Shown here: positions 56,963 through 61,549 of the stretch, piece by piece
Layout of the letters: every line of letters starts with the position of its first letter
Position numbering within the stretch: the first letter of the stretch is position 1
Assembly: GCA_036362985.1 (NCBI GenBank)
Contig: JAYGXS010000008.1
Coordinates: 21,376,102 to 21,440,101 of the forward strand
Length of the DNA: 64,000 nt
Direction: 5' to 3'
From: Ligula intestinalis
Lineage: Eukaryota > Platyhelminthes > Cestoda > Diphyllobothriidea > Diphyllobothriidae
The notes under the pieces: generated by a model
Told to the model about the DNA's origin: nothing
Database searches by the model: none
Seen by the model: the letters and a program-made list of their open reading frames with translations, nothing else
Program-made: the position numbers and the translations under genes

Positions 56963-59924
56963 GCTACAGTCTATTCGGAAACATAATTGAGTAAGTCAAG
57001 CGTTTTGCAGACCACCCAAGCGTTCTCAGCGTCATACTGCCGAAAACGTCGCGCCACAGCAGTGTTCCTCAAGCCTACGTATTCCGGCCACTGTTCTGCT
57101 TAATGTTAAGGCGAATGAAAGAATTTATGGCAAGGTGATCAAACACCTGTGCAACAGATAAACAACAGGGAAGGAATACAAACGGGCCCAATATAAATTA
57201 TTTAAAACGACGTCAAGAAGAAGATTACTAGCCCTGCGGCTATGGAAGAAAGAGGGATATGCCGAGTTGGAGGGTTGGAAATGCAAATGAGGAGCTGAAA
57301 AAGCCTGTGGAACGTTTGAAGTTAGGTAGTTTTGCTGACTCCCAAACAACAGTGCAATTCGAGACGCCAGCACTAAAAATGCTTCAGTACCCGCTCCTAC
57401 ACGTTTTCAGTCCTGTCCGATGCAATTCTGGTACCAAATAACTGTGCAACACTAACCGCGGCGAGCAGACATTCGAAAGGATTACAAATATCTGAAAGGC
57501 TAACCCACACTCCCCTACCAGCCTCGTTTTCGTGGCAGAAAAGGTAGCGTCAATAATTCTTATATAGCACTTGCGCTGATCTTTAAAGAAGAACCGTCAA
57601 ACAGCGCGCGACCATAAATGTGGGCCAACCGCTAAAAAGAGCCAGTCTATCTGTGAGAGTTGCCGAAACGAAGCGATAGCGCACATATGGTGCTTACACA
57701 AGGGCGTGAATAAGGAAGGAACAGGTATTATTTCCTCGGAACCGTCTCATTGTGATAATTTGCAAACGGGTAACCGAAAGATCCTGATGGCAGGTGAAAG
57801 GCCCACAAGGTAGCGACTGTCTGGAGGTGCAATTTAATCGTGCTGTGATTGCTAGATCTTGAGTTGCATATCAAAGCACGAACCAAGGAAACTGGTCGAA
57901 CCTTTGACCTGTATTCTAGTCCAAGAAAGATAAACAGAACAATTCATGTTAAAGGCATGGTTCGCATGTGCCATCGGCCCCCATTGACCTGCAAGGCGTC
58001 TGCACGGGTACAAAGATGAGACCTCGAAAAATCTAGCCCAATTGACTAGAGGTAGCAAGAGAGTTGGCATACTCGACGAGGTTGCGGAGGAACTAGCTGT
58101 CACTGCATAGGTCTGCGTGGGGGTTCTATAGGTGCTTTCTCAAAGGCCTATCTGTTGTCGCTATTCTTTTTCTGAAAAGAAAAGTGTACGTACTTCAATG
58201 GTCTATTGTATGAGCGTAATTATATCGCCCCTTGGATTTCAGTGGGAGTTTAAACTTGCCTAAGTTGCCTTTACGATTTCTCACTTTACCTAATCACCCT
58301 ATTGGGGGAGGGGCTACCATATGCTCTCGCCGGCTCGCAGGCCGCTGGTCAATTCGAGGCAAAAGGCATTAAATCATTAGATACTGTTGCGTAGAGCCCA
58401 ATTTTAATGTCGAATTATTGCTTAACTCAGCCTGAGAGCCCCATGCAGATTACCATAAAAACGCACCTCGTGAGTGTGAAGCATAAGCCAAAATGGGCAT
58501 CAAGGCTGGTATTCAAAATATTGCAAAATCGTAATTGACTACAGATATGGTCTCTGAATTGTGGCTGAATAAGGCGAGGTGTAGCGTAAAATTGATTAAG
58601 TAGAGAGATAAGAAAATAAGGCTCATGATCAACAGTAACTGGAAATGGCCCATACATGAACCACCGTAATATAACTTTATACTGATCACATTTGAAGAAT
58701 ATATTGAAAGAAAAGTGAAAAGCAGATTGAGGCGCAAAAATAAAATACTGTAAGATTGCAATGCGTGCAATACCTTACTTGCGGTGGGATATTGTGAATA
58801 ACAGTGGCTATGATCCGATTGTGTCGTAAGGTTAAAATTCTAGGTAAAATCGGCATACATTGGAATTCCAAAGGATGTGTTCAATGCGCGTGAAAATTAT
58901 CGCCTGATATTAGTCTAGTTGAAATAAGGGCTAAAACTACGAAACATCTGAACGACGTCGCGATCGACTCTATATGGAATTTCTATCATGATTAATAACT
59001 TCTATAAAAAATATTTTATAATATAATCATTAATGCTATTTATGCTTTTATTATTACTTCTACCGAAAGCTTTCTCTGCAACATGAAAGGCCGGGTTGTG
59101 TTGGTTGATAAGTTTGTCCCAATTATAAATTTCCTGAAAAAACCATAGCGCAAGTGACGAGTTAATGCGGTATGGCTGCAGACCTCATGAGTGCCTTGAT
59201 TTGCAACTTAAACGTTGAGGCACAGACTTCGCGCGCTTATACGATGACCGGTTTAACTGCAGAAGTGCTCCAGATTGGGGAGATTTACTGGTCATTTTTA
59301 GCATAAAGACACTTTCGGGGACAGCCACATAGACAACAACATGCCTCTCAAACTCAGTCAGGGACTTTCGTCTCAAGTAATTAGAGTACGGAATACTGCC
59401 TGAGAATGTGTGGCTTTAAATAAATACAAAAACAGCTGGCTATGCTACAAGCGTTCCTGGGGGAAAACTAGGCTATTCAACAGATTGTACCGCCGGCGAC
59501 TAACAACGGAAACTATTAGGACGATTAAGTGATAAATTAAGTAATTGAACTGTATTATCTTAGAAGCAAAAATTCAAGAAGTTGTGATTTCAGGGCGTGT
59601 TTCTGCTAACCGTTAGCGTAACGCTCTAACCACAAATTCGGTAAGCTTCCTTGCGTATCACAGAAGCCATGGAAAGTATACTAAAAAATAATAAAATAAA
59701 CTGATGCAAAAAATATAGGCAGATGACTTTTAAGTTAACGGAGTTTGTTTGAACGCGGAAATAGATAATAGAAAAAAAACAGCAAAATAAAGGCTTGCCT
59801 TGAAAGTGAGCTCCATCTGTCCCAAGAATGTAGCCTCCTTCACATTTGGAGTGAAGGTAATATTGTAAAGTTCGGGTTTTAAACAGCGAGGAAGTCGTTT
59901 AAACTGCTCGTTTGCGTTGGACAT
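24131..59924 (-). CDS. NPEPPS: Puromycin-sensitive-type aminopeptidase (M1 family), complete 16-exon gene
   Basis: Zinc metallopeptidase that removes N-terminal residues from peptides, normally in the cytosol. No signal peptide or membrane anchor is visible at the start ([14 protein letters not shown]). Sixteen exons on the minus strand join without a phase conflict into 2733 nt, 910 residues plus stop, close to the usual PSA length. GAMEN is at about residues 277-281. HELAH is at 313-317, with the third zinc ligand Glu at 336 after the usual 18-residue spacing. The catalytic Tyr is at about 399 in SYEKGAS. The C-terminal third (exons 12-16) matches the helical ERAP1-like domain. Introns 1 and 6 begin with GC and the other thirteen with GT; all end in AG. 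The stop is TAA at 24131-24133. A variant poly(A) signal, ATTAAA on the minus strand, lies at 23923-23918. The start is the first ATG in the conserved N-terminal frame. The assignment rests on family motifs and colinearity; the symbol denotes the family, not a proven orthologue. Confidence 0.96.
24640..24905 (+). repeat. tRNA-related SINE in intron 15
   Basis: CCCGTAGCTCTATGAGAAAG, CGCGGTTTCGAGTCTCC, body, and a 3' part with GGCTGCTGGTGGAGCTC. It lies between aminopeptidase exons 15 and 16. Confidence 0.75.
25130..25310 (+). repeat. tRNA-related SINE in intron 15
   Basis: CGAGCTCGTGACTTAATTTT, GTCGCGAGTTCAAGGCTCGG, then the body with GACGACAGCTATTAAGCCAG. Confidence 0.7.
25610..25657 (-). 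CDS. NPEPPS: Aminopeptidase exon 15 (micro-exon, 48 nt)
   Basis: Sixteen codons, [16 protein letters not shown], residues 849-864. They correspond to the SVEGF region of PSA. The acceptor is CCCGTAG and the donor GTAAGT. It is needed to join exon 14 to the last exon in frame. Confidence 0.85.
25658..26751. other. Aminopeptidase intron 14
   Basis: No nested exon or recognisable repeat. AT-rich at 26040-26140. Confidence 0.5.
26752..27012 (-). CDS. NPEPPS: Aminopeptidase exon 14
   Basis: Encodes 87 codons, residues 762-848. It begins [20 protein letters not shown] and ends LTAYVIR. The acceptor is CCTGGCAG and the donor GTAAGC. It lies beyond the 9.8-kb intron 13. Confidence 0.92.
27188..27587. 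other. Assembly gap, 400 N
   Basis: A run of N inside intron 13. Open frames crossing it are artefacts. Confidence 1.
28140..28430 (+). pseudogene. LINE C-terminal remnant
   Basis: Translation [20 protein letters not shown], then [13 protein letters not shown]. This is the FF--R----WN-LP------S---FK--LD ending common to CR1-like LINEs. It abuts a second CR1-like copy starting near 28425. Confidence 0.65.
28425..28949 (+). pseudogene. CR1-like LINE, RT C-terminal segment, open frame
   Basis: The longest CR1-like remnant. It runs [72 protein letters not shown] and [17 protein letters not shown] to the stop at 28949. No internal stop interrupts about 175 codons, so it is younger than the other copies. 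The N-terminal RT domain is missing, so it cannot be active. It is in intron 13, antisense to the aminopeptidase. Confidence 0.85.
28950..29460 (+). mobile_element. CR1-like LINE, 3' untranslated region
   Basis: Parallels 51480-52124 and 4305-3717 from about 29060 on. It ends TTCCCTAATAAAACTGAACT, the AATAAA plus short tail repeat of this family. Colinear with the preceding frame. Confidence 0.75.
29461..30630. other. Intron 13 segment without a recognised element
   Basis: No exon, gene or repeat border identified. Confidence 0.35.
30645..30760 (+). repeat. Second tRNA-related SINE type
   Basis: GCCTCGTAGCTCATTTGGCT (A box) and GTGGGTTCGAATGCCACC (B box), followed by GGGTCGATTGCAAAAGG. It resembles the minus-strand copy at 54760-54650 and differs from the common SINE in its body. 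Confidence 0.6.
31480..31660 (+). repeat. Dispersed repeat family D, left part
   Basis: TCTGGACCTTCCCGCGGCCT, CAAGGTCCTACGCC, GACGACCCTGGGAC and GGGATTACCAGC parallel 48205-48345 and 48945-49085. The matching right part resumes at about 35040, on the far side of the Jockey-like LINE. Confidence 0.65.
31661..33070 (+). pseudogene. Jockey-like LINE, 5' part (endonuclease end and RT)
   Basis: Non-LTR retrotransposon, 5' truncated. The first part gives [13 protein letters not shown], the end of an AP endonuclease. Two frame changes near 31.95 and 32.17 kb follow. RT motifs run in one frame from 32167: [81 protein letters not shown] and [13 protein letters not shown]. The frame then runs into the solo LTR two codons before its YADD box. 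The clade call rests on motif spacing and the C-terminal region. Confidence 0.88.
33066..33070 (+). repeat. Target-site duplication, left copy (GGTAT)
   Basis: GGTAT immediately before the solo LTR; the right copy is at 33789-33793. Confidence 0.9.
33071..33788 (+). mobile_element. Solo LTR, family 1, 718 bp
   Basis: Begins TGTTATTTCC and ends GACGAAACA (TGTT...AACA). It is flanked by identical 5-bp GGTAT repeats and cleanly splits a LINE reading frame, which defines both ends to the base. It carries a TATA-like CCTATAAAACC at about 33596. Three 46-bp tandem repeats (ACAAAACATTGTCTCTGTTC) lie at about 33400-33530. Related pieces are a 5' part at 50354-50470 and a 3' part at 52740-52910. Being alone, it is the product of recombination between the two LTRs of a full element. 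Confidence 0.93.
33400..33535 (+). repeat. Triple tandem repeat inside the solo LTR
   Basis: Three units of about 46 bp, each with ACAAAACATTGTCTCTGTTC and a C-rich remainder. It may be an enhancer-like U3 repeat. Confidence 0.85.
33789..35036 (+). pseudogene. Jockey-like LINE, 3' part (YADD and C-terminus)
   Basis: Resumes directly after the solo LTR with [15 protein letters not shown], the catalytic box. Then come [53 protein letters not shown] and [18 protein letters not shown], the usual Jockey-type tail. The insert plus one target copy is 723 bp, a multiple of three, so the two halves share a frame. A frameshift near 34.32 kb moves the last part ([10 protein letters not shown] region) to another frame. 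Confidence 0.87.
35037..35180 (+). repeat. Dispersed repeat family D, right part
   Basis: TGATCGATTAAGTCAGTTCACGC-like, TGTGACAAAGGACAG and CCAGCTGTCCGAAACGCCAG match 48490-48540 and 49210-49255. Together with 31480-31660 it brackets the LINE. Confidence 0.6.
35530..36400 (+). pseudogene. RTE-like LINE, C-terminal remnant
   Basis: Reads [56 protein letters not shown], then SVLLYG and [17 protein letters not shown], and [20 protein letters not shown]. It ends [31 protein letters not shown] and IETG. Several stops and frameshifts. Same family as 7030-6650. It lies in intron 13 just before exon 13. Confidence 0.85.
36405..36600 (-). repeat. tRNA-related SINE in intron 13
   Basis: Inverse copy: TTATTAGCCGTAATCAGCCT, CGAGGTTCAAAGCCGTGACG, CCACCATTGAGCTAAAGCC. 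Confidence 0.7.
36783..37045 (-). CDS. NPEPPS: Aminopeptidase exon 13
   Basis: The 263 nt complete Gly 674 and encode residues 675-761. It carries [20 protein letters not shown], the PSA C-domain signature. The acceptor ends TATTTGTAG, preceded by a run of 16 C on the minus strand. The donor is TGC|GTAGGT. Confidence 0.92.
37055..37070 (+). repeat. Poly-G run of 16 (poly-C in the exon 13 acceptor)
   Basis: On the gene strand this is a C tract followed by TATTTGTAG, so it forms the pyrimidine tract of the exon 13 acceptor. A second G-rich stretch lies at 37500-37525, downstream of exon 12. Confidence 0.9.
37543..37780 (-). CDS. NPEPPS: Aminopeptidase exon 12
   Basis: The 238 nt encode residues 595-673 plus one base. 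It begins [18 protein letters not shown] and opens the helical C-terminal domain. The acceptor is CTTCTATAG and the donor GTGCGT. Confidence 0.92.
37877..38216 (+). mobile_element. Possible LTR, family 4
   Basis: Starts TGTTCTTGGTGAATC. It has a TATA-like CCCTTATAAATG at about 38126 and ends CTGACACAGGCTAACA. It is followed by GTCCACAGTGGCGAGTC, which could be a primer-binding region. No second LTR or target duplication was found. Confidence 0.4.
38640..39180 (+). pseudogene. Retroelement C-terminal remnant, probably Penelope-like
   Basis: One frame with a single stop: [20 protein letters not shown], then [19 protein letters not shown]. As I recall it, this resembles the segment that precedes the GIY-YIG module in flatworm retroelements (LPF----RRL---I-RT--AA-L---STKP-PT---KD). 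The GIY-YIG part itself is absent. Moderate certainty only. Confidence 0.4.
39219..39444. mobile_element. MITE, family 2 (about 226 bp)
   Basis: Left end AGTAGAAACTCTGG, right end CGAGGTTGTACTG followed by TA. It shares CCGTTG, CTCGGTCG, CTGCAGCCAATCAGTG and AATTGAT blocks in order with 56467-56691, and has the same length. CAGT-type ends and a TA target suggest a Tc1/mariner or pogo relative. Confidence 0.65.
39575..39867 (-). CDS. NPEPPS: Aminopeptidase exon 11
   Basis: The 293 nt complete Asp 497 and encode residues 498-594. It includes EWYVPVTI and [18 protein letters not shown], the conserved beta-sandwich motif. The acceptor is TACGCAG and the donor CTG|GTGCGT. The open frame continues past this donor, but only this site leads in phase to ARAG in exon 12. 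Confidence 0.93.
40260..40430 (-). repeat. tRNA-related SINE in intron 10
   Basis: Inverse copy of the promoter half: CCTTAACCACTAAGCTACTAG and the adjoining GATCAACGTTCACC. The body is short. Confidence 0.6.
40431..40690 (-). repeat. tRNA-related SINE in intron 10
   Basis: GTCGTCTGCCAGTCATACCC, CGAGGCTGGAACTGGCGATC, CTCTAACCATTGAGTCCGGA. Near full length. Confidence 0.75.
40691..40935 (-). repeat. tRNA-related SINE in intron 10
   Basis: CCCCGCCAGCAGCCGCACGG, GCTGTCATCAGCCAGC, CGAGGCTCGAACACGCGACC. The third copy in a row with the same orientation, ending 95 bp before exon 10. Confidence 0.75.
41031..41271 (-). CDS. NPEPPS: Aminopeptidase exon 10
   Basis: The 241 nt encode residues 417-496 plus one base. 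It includes [19 protein letters not shown] and [13 protein letters not shown], the conserved junction to the beta-sandwich domain. The acceptor is CCCCTTTAG and the donor GTGAGT. Confidence 0.94.
41340..41440 (-). mobile_element. CR1-like LINE, terminal 3' fragment
   Basis: TTTATTGAGGGAAAGATAGG, then CGAACTCCCTATTGGTAACA: the last ~100 bp of the CR1-like family, inverted, as at 63308. Confidence 0.55.
41755..42155 (+). mobile_element. LTR-like sequence, family 3
   Basis: CAGGCTATCGATCGGCCACA, AAAGGCTGATTGGCTCACTG, and the end GCAGTACCAGGCGCAG, then ATTATAACAG. The end also matches 1150-1250. Confidence 0.5.
42704..42889. mobile_element. MITE, family 1 (186 bp, TA target)
   Basis: Perfect TA on both sides (42702-42703 and 42890-42891). 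Inverted ends begin CAGTAGTCGC and close GCGACTACTG. The complementarity continues inward over GGCTATTAAGCCCAC with a mismatch or two. Inside, a unit of about 86 bp is present twice (CCCACGGTTAATAAG and CCCAATTTGGTCTGGGCCCG in each). There is no coding capacity. CAGT ends with a TA duplication indicate a Tc1/mariner-pogo type non-autonomous element. Confidence 0.85.
42950..43750 (-). repeat. Tandem duplication in intron 9, unit 1
   Basis: Parallels 43751-44700. Shared blocks in order are ACTATAAAACCTC/AATAAAACTCC with AAAAGGTT, GGTCAGCGTGTCAGGCAGA, TGCCCACTTGGT, TTAGCCAAAAC, and a diverged inverse SINE with GTCATCGTGAGGC and CTAACTCCGATTGAG. Confidence 0.7.
43751..44700 (-). repeat. Tandem duplication in intron 9, unit 2
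   Basis: Second unit. It includes the poly-G run and the 100-N gap. It ends in GGGAACGTTGAGGA, eight bases before the first base of exon 9's donor region. Strand is given from the SINE-derived part. Confidence 0.7.
44249..44372. other. Poly-G run of 24 and assembly gap of 100 N
   Basis: G at 44249-44272, then N at 44273-44372. The gap is probably caused by the homopolymer. Frames crossing it (proline runs) are artefacts. Confidence 1.
44709..44813 (-). CDS. NPEPPS: Aminopeptidase exon 9 (catalytic Tyr)
   Basis: Encodes 35 codons, residues 382-416. It contains [20 protein letters not shown], whose Tyr (residue 399) lies 63 residues after the third zinc ligand, as in PSA. The acceptor is CTGGTTAG and the donor GTCAGT. 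The donor sits within about ten bases of the end of the intron 9 tandem repeat. Confidence 0.95.
45298..45369 (-). CDS. NPEPPS: Aminopeptidase exon 8
   Basis: Short exon of 24 codons, residues 358-381: [12 protein letters not shown] to TSHPIE. TSHPIE is the conserved motif that follows the zinc-binding helix in PSA. The acceptor is CCTTTTAG and the donor GTGAGT. Confidence 0.93.
45390..46555. other. Intron 7 segment without a recognised element
   Basis: A 114-codon frame at 45945-46289 (+) has no recognisable motif. No splice-supported exon is seen. Confidence 0.35.
46500..46870 (+). repeat. Dispersed repeat family C, most complete copy
   Basis: From TTTGACCGTCGCATCCGAAA through ATTAGTTTTAAGTGATAGTA, a CT tract, GGTGTCAAGAAGACCGG, GGGATCGGACGCAGG and CACCTACGCGTGC to CGTGTTGGTCCAG. 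Other copies are at 8290-7976, 20040-20300, 50535-50835 and 55010-55335. Confidence 0.7.
46870..46985 (+). repeat. Degenerate CCCTAA-like low-complexity run
   Basis: A string of AACCC-, ACCTA-, CCCTAA- and CCCTAAC-type hexamers, imperfectly repeated, directly after the family C copy. It resembles decayed telomere-type repeat but is not regular. Confidence 0.45.
46986..47680. other. Intron 7 segment next to exon 7
   Basis: AT-rich, with a GA run at 47650-47663 close to the exon 7 donor. Nothing else recognised. Confidence 0.4.
47682..47889 (-). CDS. NPEPPS: Aminopeptidase exon 7 (zinc site)
   Basis: The 208 nt complete Arg 288 and encode residues 289-357. This is the catalytic centre: [10 protein letters not shown] and [12 protein letters not shown] supply the two His and the Glu that bind zinc, with the general-base Glu inside HELAH. 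The acceptor is TTTTTACTAG and the donor GTAAGT. It ends FPEYDIW in phase 0. Confidence 0.97.
48190..48640 (+). repeat. Dispersed repeat family D
   Basis: The most complete copy: CATCCCGCAGCCTACAAAGT, GGAAGGGGAAGCAGGATTAC, CGTCAAACTACGCAAACATC, CGACGCTTTGACAAAGG and CCAGCTCTCCGAAGCG. Confidence 0.7.
48930..49265 (+). repeat. Dispersed repeat family D, second copy in intron 6
   Basis: Parallels the previous copy, in the same orientation and about 740 bp downstream: GCGGCCTACAAAGCC, GATTACCAGCGCCCTCC, CATACGAGGGGCAGCGCGGC, GGCGCGTTGACAAGG. Confidence 0.7.
49266..49878. other. Intron 6 segment next to exon 6
   Basis: No element recognised. It contains the GC donor side of intron 6 at 49877-49878. 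Confidence 0.4.
49879..50237 (-). CDS. NPEPPS: Aminopeptidase exon 6 (GAMEN motif)
   Basis: The largest exon, 359 nt. It encodes residues 169-287 and two bases of Arg 288. It holds [14 protein letters not shown] and the exopeptidase motif [11 protein letters not shown]. The acceptor is TTACACCCCAG. The donor is CG|GCAAGT, the second GC donor of this gene. It leaves phase 2, exactly what exon 7 needs. Confidence 0.95.
50354..50475 (+). mobile_element. LTR family 1, 5' fragment
   Basis: TGTTAACTTCGGCTGAACAA, then GGAATTCTCTACGTCT matches the first ~120 bp of the solo LTR at 33071. Confidence 0.65.
50535..50835 (+). repeat. Dispersed repeat family C, rearranged copy
   Basis: GACCGTTCGACCATCGATTT, ATGCTCCAGTCAGGTTGGCG, GTGATAGTAGACTTGCGCTG, and a second GTGATAGGAGACTTG. 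An ACACAC microsatellite follows at 50820-50840. Confidence 0.6.
50841..51261 (+). other. Intron 5 segment with a long open frame of unclear origin
   Basis: A 179-codon frame spans 50728-51267 (+). It begins inside family C and includes low-complexity residues. No domain is recognised and no splice signals were sought with success, so repeat-derived coding is likelier than a host exon. Confidence 0.3.
51262..51410 (+). pseudogene. CR1-like LINE, extreme C-terminus
   Basis: Translation [20 protein letters not shown], then [17 protein letters not shown] before the stop. Matches the end of the 28425-28949 frame. Confidence 0.8.
51411..52124 (+). mobile_element. CR1-like LINE, 3' untranslated region
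   Basis: Homologous to 29060-29460 and to the inverse of 3717-4305. It ends TTTAATAAACTTGATTTGAC, then TTGAC, giving AATAAA and the TTGAC tail. Colinear with the preceding C-terminus. Confidence 0.8.
52178..52700 (+). mobile_element. Solo LTR, family 2, 523 bp
   Basis: Begins TGTTAGGATG and ends AGTTACAACA (TGTT...AACA). The flanks are GACAT before and GGCAT after, a 5-bp target duplication with one mismatch. A TATA-like CCTTAAATAG lies at about 52470. A related sequence is at 13130-13620. Confidence 0.7.
52740..52915 (+). mobile_element. LTR family 1, 3' fragment
   Basis: TATCCACTGTTGAGGTTTGT, TTAATAGTACTGTACTA and TTGTTATCACTG match 33650-33740 of the solo LTR. Confidence 0.65.
52916..53635. 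other. Intron 5 segment without a recognised element
   Basis: No exon and no repeat match seen. Confidence 0.35.
53640..53830 (+). repeat. tRNA-related SINE in intron 5
   Basis: GGTTCGAATCTCGAGAGTGC, then the body with GAAAACTAAAAAGCCAG and CCCGGTCTCCCTTTG. It is preceded by a short inverse piece (GTTAGCCATCATCAGCCAG). Confidence 0.65.
53890..54190 (+). repeat. Diverged copy of repeat family A
   Basis: GAAATTAAAAAGTTGAACGT, CAACCAGAAAGCAAAC and ACACGTGTCTGGGCTTTTAG parallel 547-700. A single, non-inverted unit. Confidence 0.75.
54318..54425 (-). CDS. NPEPPS: Aminopeptidase exon 5
   Basis: Encodes 36 codons, residues 133-168, with [20 protein letters not shown], the conserved M1 motif before the substrate pocket. 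It ends LSNM. The acceptor is TGTTTTAG and the donor GTAAGT. Phase 0 on both sides. Confidence 0.95.
54650..54760 (-). repeat. Second tRNA-related SINE type
   Basis: On the minus strand GCCTCGTAAGTCAGTTGACT and GTGTGGGTTCAAATCCCACC, then AAGGCCGTTGGG. The T-arm pairs well, but the 5' half does not form a tRNA. Confidence 0.55.
55010..55335 (+). repeat. Dispersed repeat family C
   Basis: GACAGTTCGACCGTCGATTT, GTGATAGTATACTTGCGC, GGTGTTGGTCCAAGC; colinear with 46500-46870. Confidence 0.65.
55513..55636. repeat. Palindrome made of two inverted SINE bodies
   Basis: Arms 55513-55554 and 55595-55636, 42 bp each, inverse complements with one or two mismatches (outer ends GGAGACTGGAGTG and CACTCCAGTCTCC). 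The loop is 40 bp. Confidence 0.88.
55637..55770 (+). repeat. tRNA-related SINE, 3' half
   Basis: CTCTGCCGGCTGTACTATCT, CAAGGCAAAGCGGAACAAAG and AGTTCCGTTAGCGGTCAGG continue the right arm of the palindrome into the family's 3' half. Confidence 0.65.
55927..56052 (-). CDS. NPEPPS: Aminopeptidase exon 4
   Basis: Encodes 42 codons, residues 91-132, including the family-conserved stretch [13 protein letters not shown]. The acceptor is CTTCTCCAG and the donor GTACGA. Phase 0 on both sides. Confidence 0.94.
56147..56217 (-). CDS. NPEPPS: Aminopeptidase exon 3
   Basis: The 71 nt complete the split Gly codon and encode [18 protein letters not shown] to SPIK. The acceptor is TATTTCCAG and the donor GTTAGC. 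It ends in phase 0. It is separated from exon 2 by a very short intron of 47 nt. Confidence 0.9.
56265..56337 (-). CDS. NPEPPS: Aminopeptidase exon 2
   Basis: The 73 nt encode residues 43-66 plus one base. The peptide runs [17 protein letters not shown] to CKL. The acceptor is GTTGACAG with a pyrimidine tract and the donor is GTAAGT. The split glycine codon is completed by exon 3. Confidence 0.9.
56467..56691. mobile_element. MITE, family 2 (225 bp)
   Basis: Starts TA|CAGTAGAGGCTTGAG and ends CTGGAGTTCTACTG. The inverted ends share CAGTAGA and a TTAA-GAGC-type subterminal. A TA is present on the left; the right flank reads TT, probably mutated. Same internal order and length as 39219-39444. 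Confidence 0.75.
56858..56961 (+). repeat. GAT/ATG microsatellite with a 10-N gap
   Basis: About 15 units on each side of N at 56906-56915. True length unknown. Confidence 0.97.
56962..59798. other. Aminopeptidase intron 1, remainder
   Basis: AT-rich, particularly at 58590-59060. No exon or known repeat recognised. The GC donor is at 59797-59798. Confidence 0.4.
59799..59924 (-). CDS. NPEPPS: Aminopeptidase exon 1
   Basis: Encodes residues 1-42, from the ATG to LTFK, and ends in phase 0. The donor is AAG|GCAAGC, a GC donor; no GT donor fits the frame here. The sequence just before the ATG reads TATCTTAAAG, a weak acceptor-like context. [16 protein letters not shown] is the typical opening strand of M1 N-terminal domains. 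Confidence 0.93.
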
Positions 59925-61100
59925 CTTTAAGATACAACAGAAATGCCTCGTAAAACCAGATTTCGAGAACGTGCGAAACGATTTGCCCAGCTAAACAAAT
60001 TCTGAAAGTCAAAGGTGATATATTTACAGTCACAAGTCAAAATTTTAGTTGACAAACGCCACGAACTTATCCTTTTAAAGGAACCTGCAGTATTCTAATG
60101 GGTAATTTATGCCCCGATGGCTACAATATTAATTCACACTTTTGCACAGGAGCAGCCATTAGGTAGCCTATCTGCACAGACATAAATATAAATTTTTCGT
60201 TATTTATTATTCATTCACATTGCTGTGCATTAGGAATACGACCACTAGATCAAGTAAAGTGCTCACTCCAATCATCTTTCCCTGAACTCATTTGGGTTCG
60301 GCTTAAATATACTTATTTTTTGGTTTCGCTTAATTCCAGTTTCACATGGACGTTCGGGTACAACAATTCCATTTTCCTTCATTCGTATTTTGCTTAATCC
60401 ATGGGTTCTAACTGGGAAAATTTTGTCCTGTCACTGTTGCAGATTCTAACTATGTGTATCAGGCCATCTCGCATGTCATTTCAAATAACCCCTTCACTCT
60501 TCTACAGCACCAAGCAAAGTGGAAGTCATTGTTTACATTCCAGGTCTTTGTAACAGATACGAACAAAAGGACTGGTCGAGAACCGGAATAATAATAGGTT
60601 GATTATTCTAAGTCTTCCAATTCATGCACGAATTTTTCATGAAAGATTTAAGCAAAGGACATTTTTGGGATATTTTGCTCATTAACGATTAGAAATGAAA
60701 GTATGAAAATGGTTGCACATAGCTGCGTATTATGGTGCCCTATCCATGCATCGATCGCCATGCAGCTTATGTCAATCCTCAGCAAACCTTTTTTCGTATT
60801 GACTCGTTTACGAGGTGTGCGAAGCCGATTCGAATAACTTGTCAATCGGTCGCACAAGCAGCCTAAGTTCGTGCGCTCACGATGTAAGCATGCGTTCCTG
60901 GTAATCAGTATTAGTGCAAGGAGAGTTTGCCACGGGATATAATATAATACGCCTAACTGCTCTGTCAACTTCGATCCTCTATAGATCCTGATGACCTTTT
61001 TATCCATGGTAGCTTTGGGTCGGTAGACAATTGCAACATGTATTCCCCCAGCAACGCCTTCGATCACTTCTAAAATTTAATTTACGTTGCCTATTTCCCA
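59925..61100. other. 5' flank of the aminopeptidase gene
   Basis: No promoter element that I can defend. Two frames on the minus strand (61067-60648 and 61398-61111) are unusually long for AT-rich sequence, but no domain is recognised. Confidence 0.35.
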
Positions 61101-61549
61101 AGGAGCATTTCTAAGTGGATACGTGCAGCTTTTGTTCATACTTTCTGTGACAAAAGAACCGCGTGCAGTATATTTCAGACGTGGGGAAGTTGTCCATTAG
61201 CAGGATATCAGGCCATGTACGAATCTTTTCTAGTTTATCTACCAAACAGGCATCTGCCATGGGATCCTTTGTTAGCAGTCGGTAGAATGTCAGGATTTCG
61301 AGACTTTGCGAACCTGGTCCCCTAATAGAAAGCGAAGTCGCCTCGGAAATATCCACCAGTTTAACCATTTTTGCTGAAACTATTAGTCCGCTTTTCAAGC
61401 GGAGTACTCCTCCTGCGTGATCACCTTCTTTGTTTCATCTAAACGGTGGGAAGCCAGGCGTTGTTAACGTCCGGACGTCCACATGTTACGCCAGTCTGGT
61501 TTTATTTCAATGAGTGTTATCTGGAGATAGTTCACCAAGATGGATCTTC

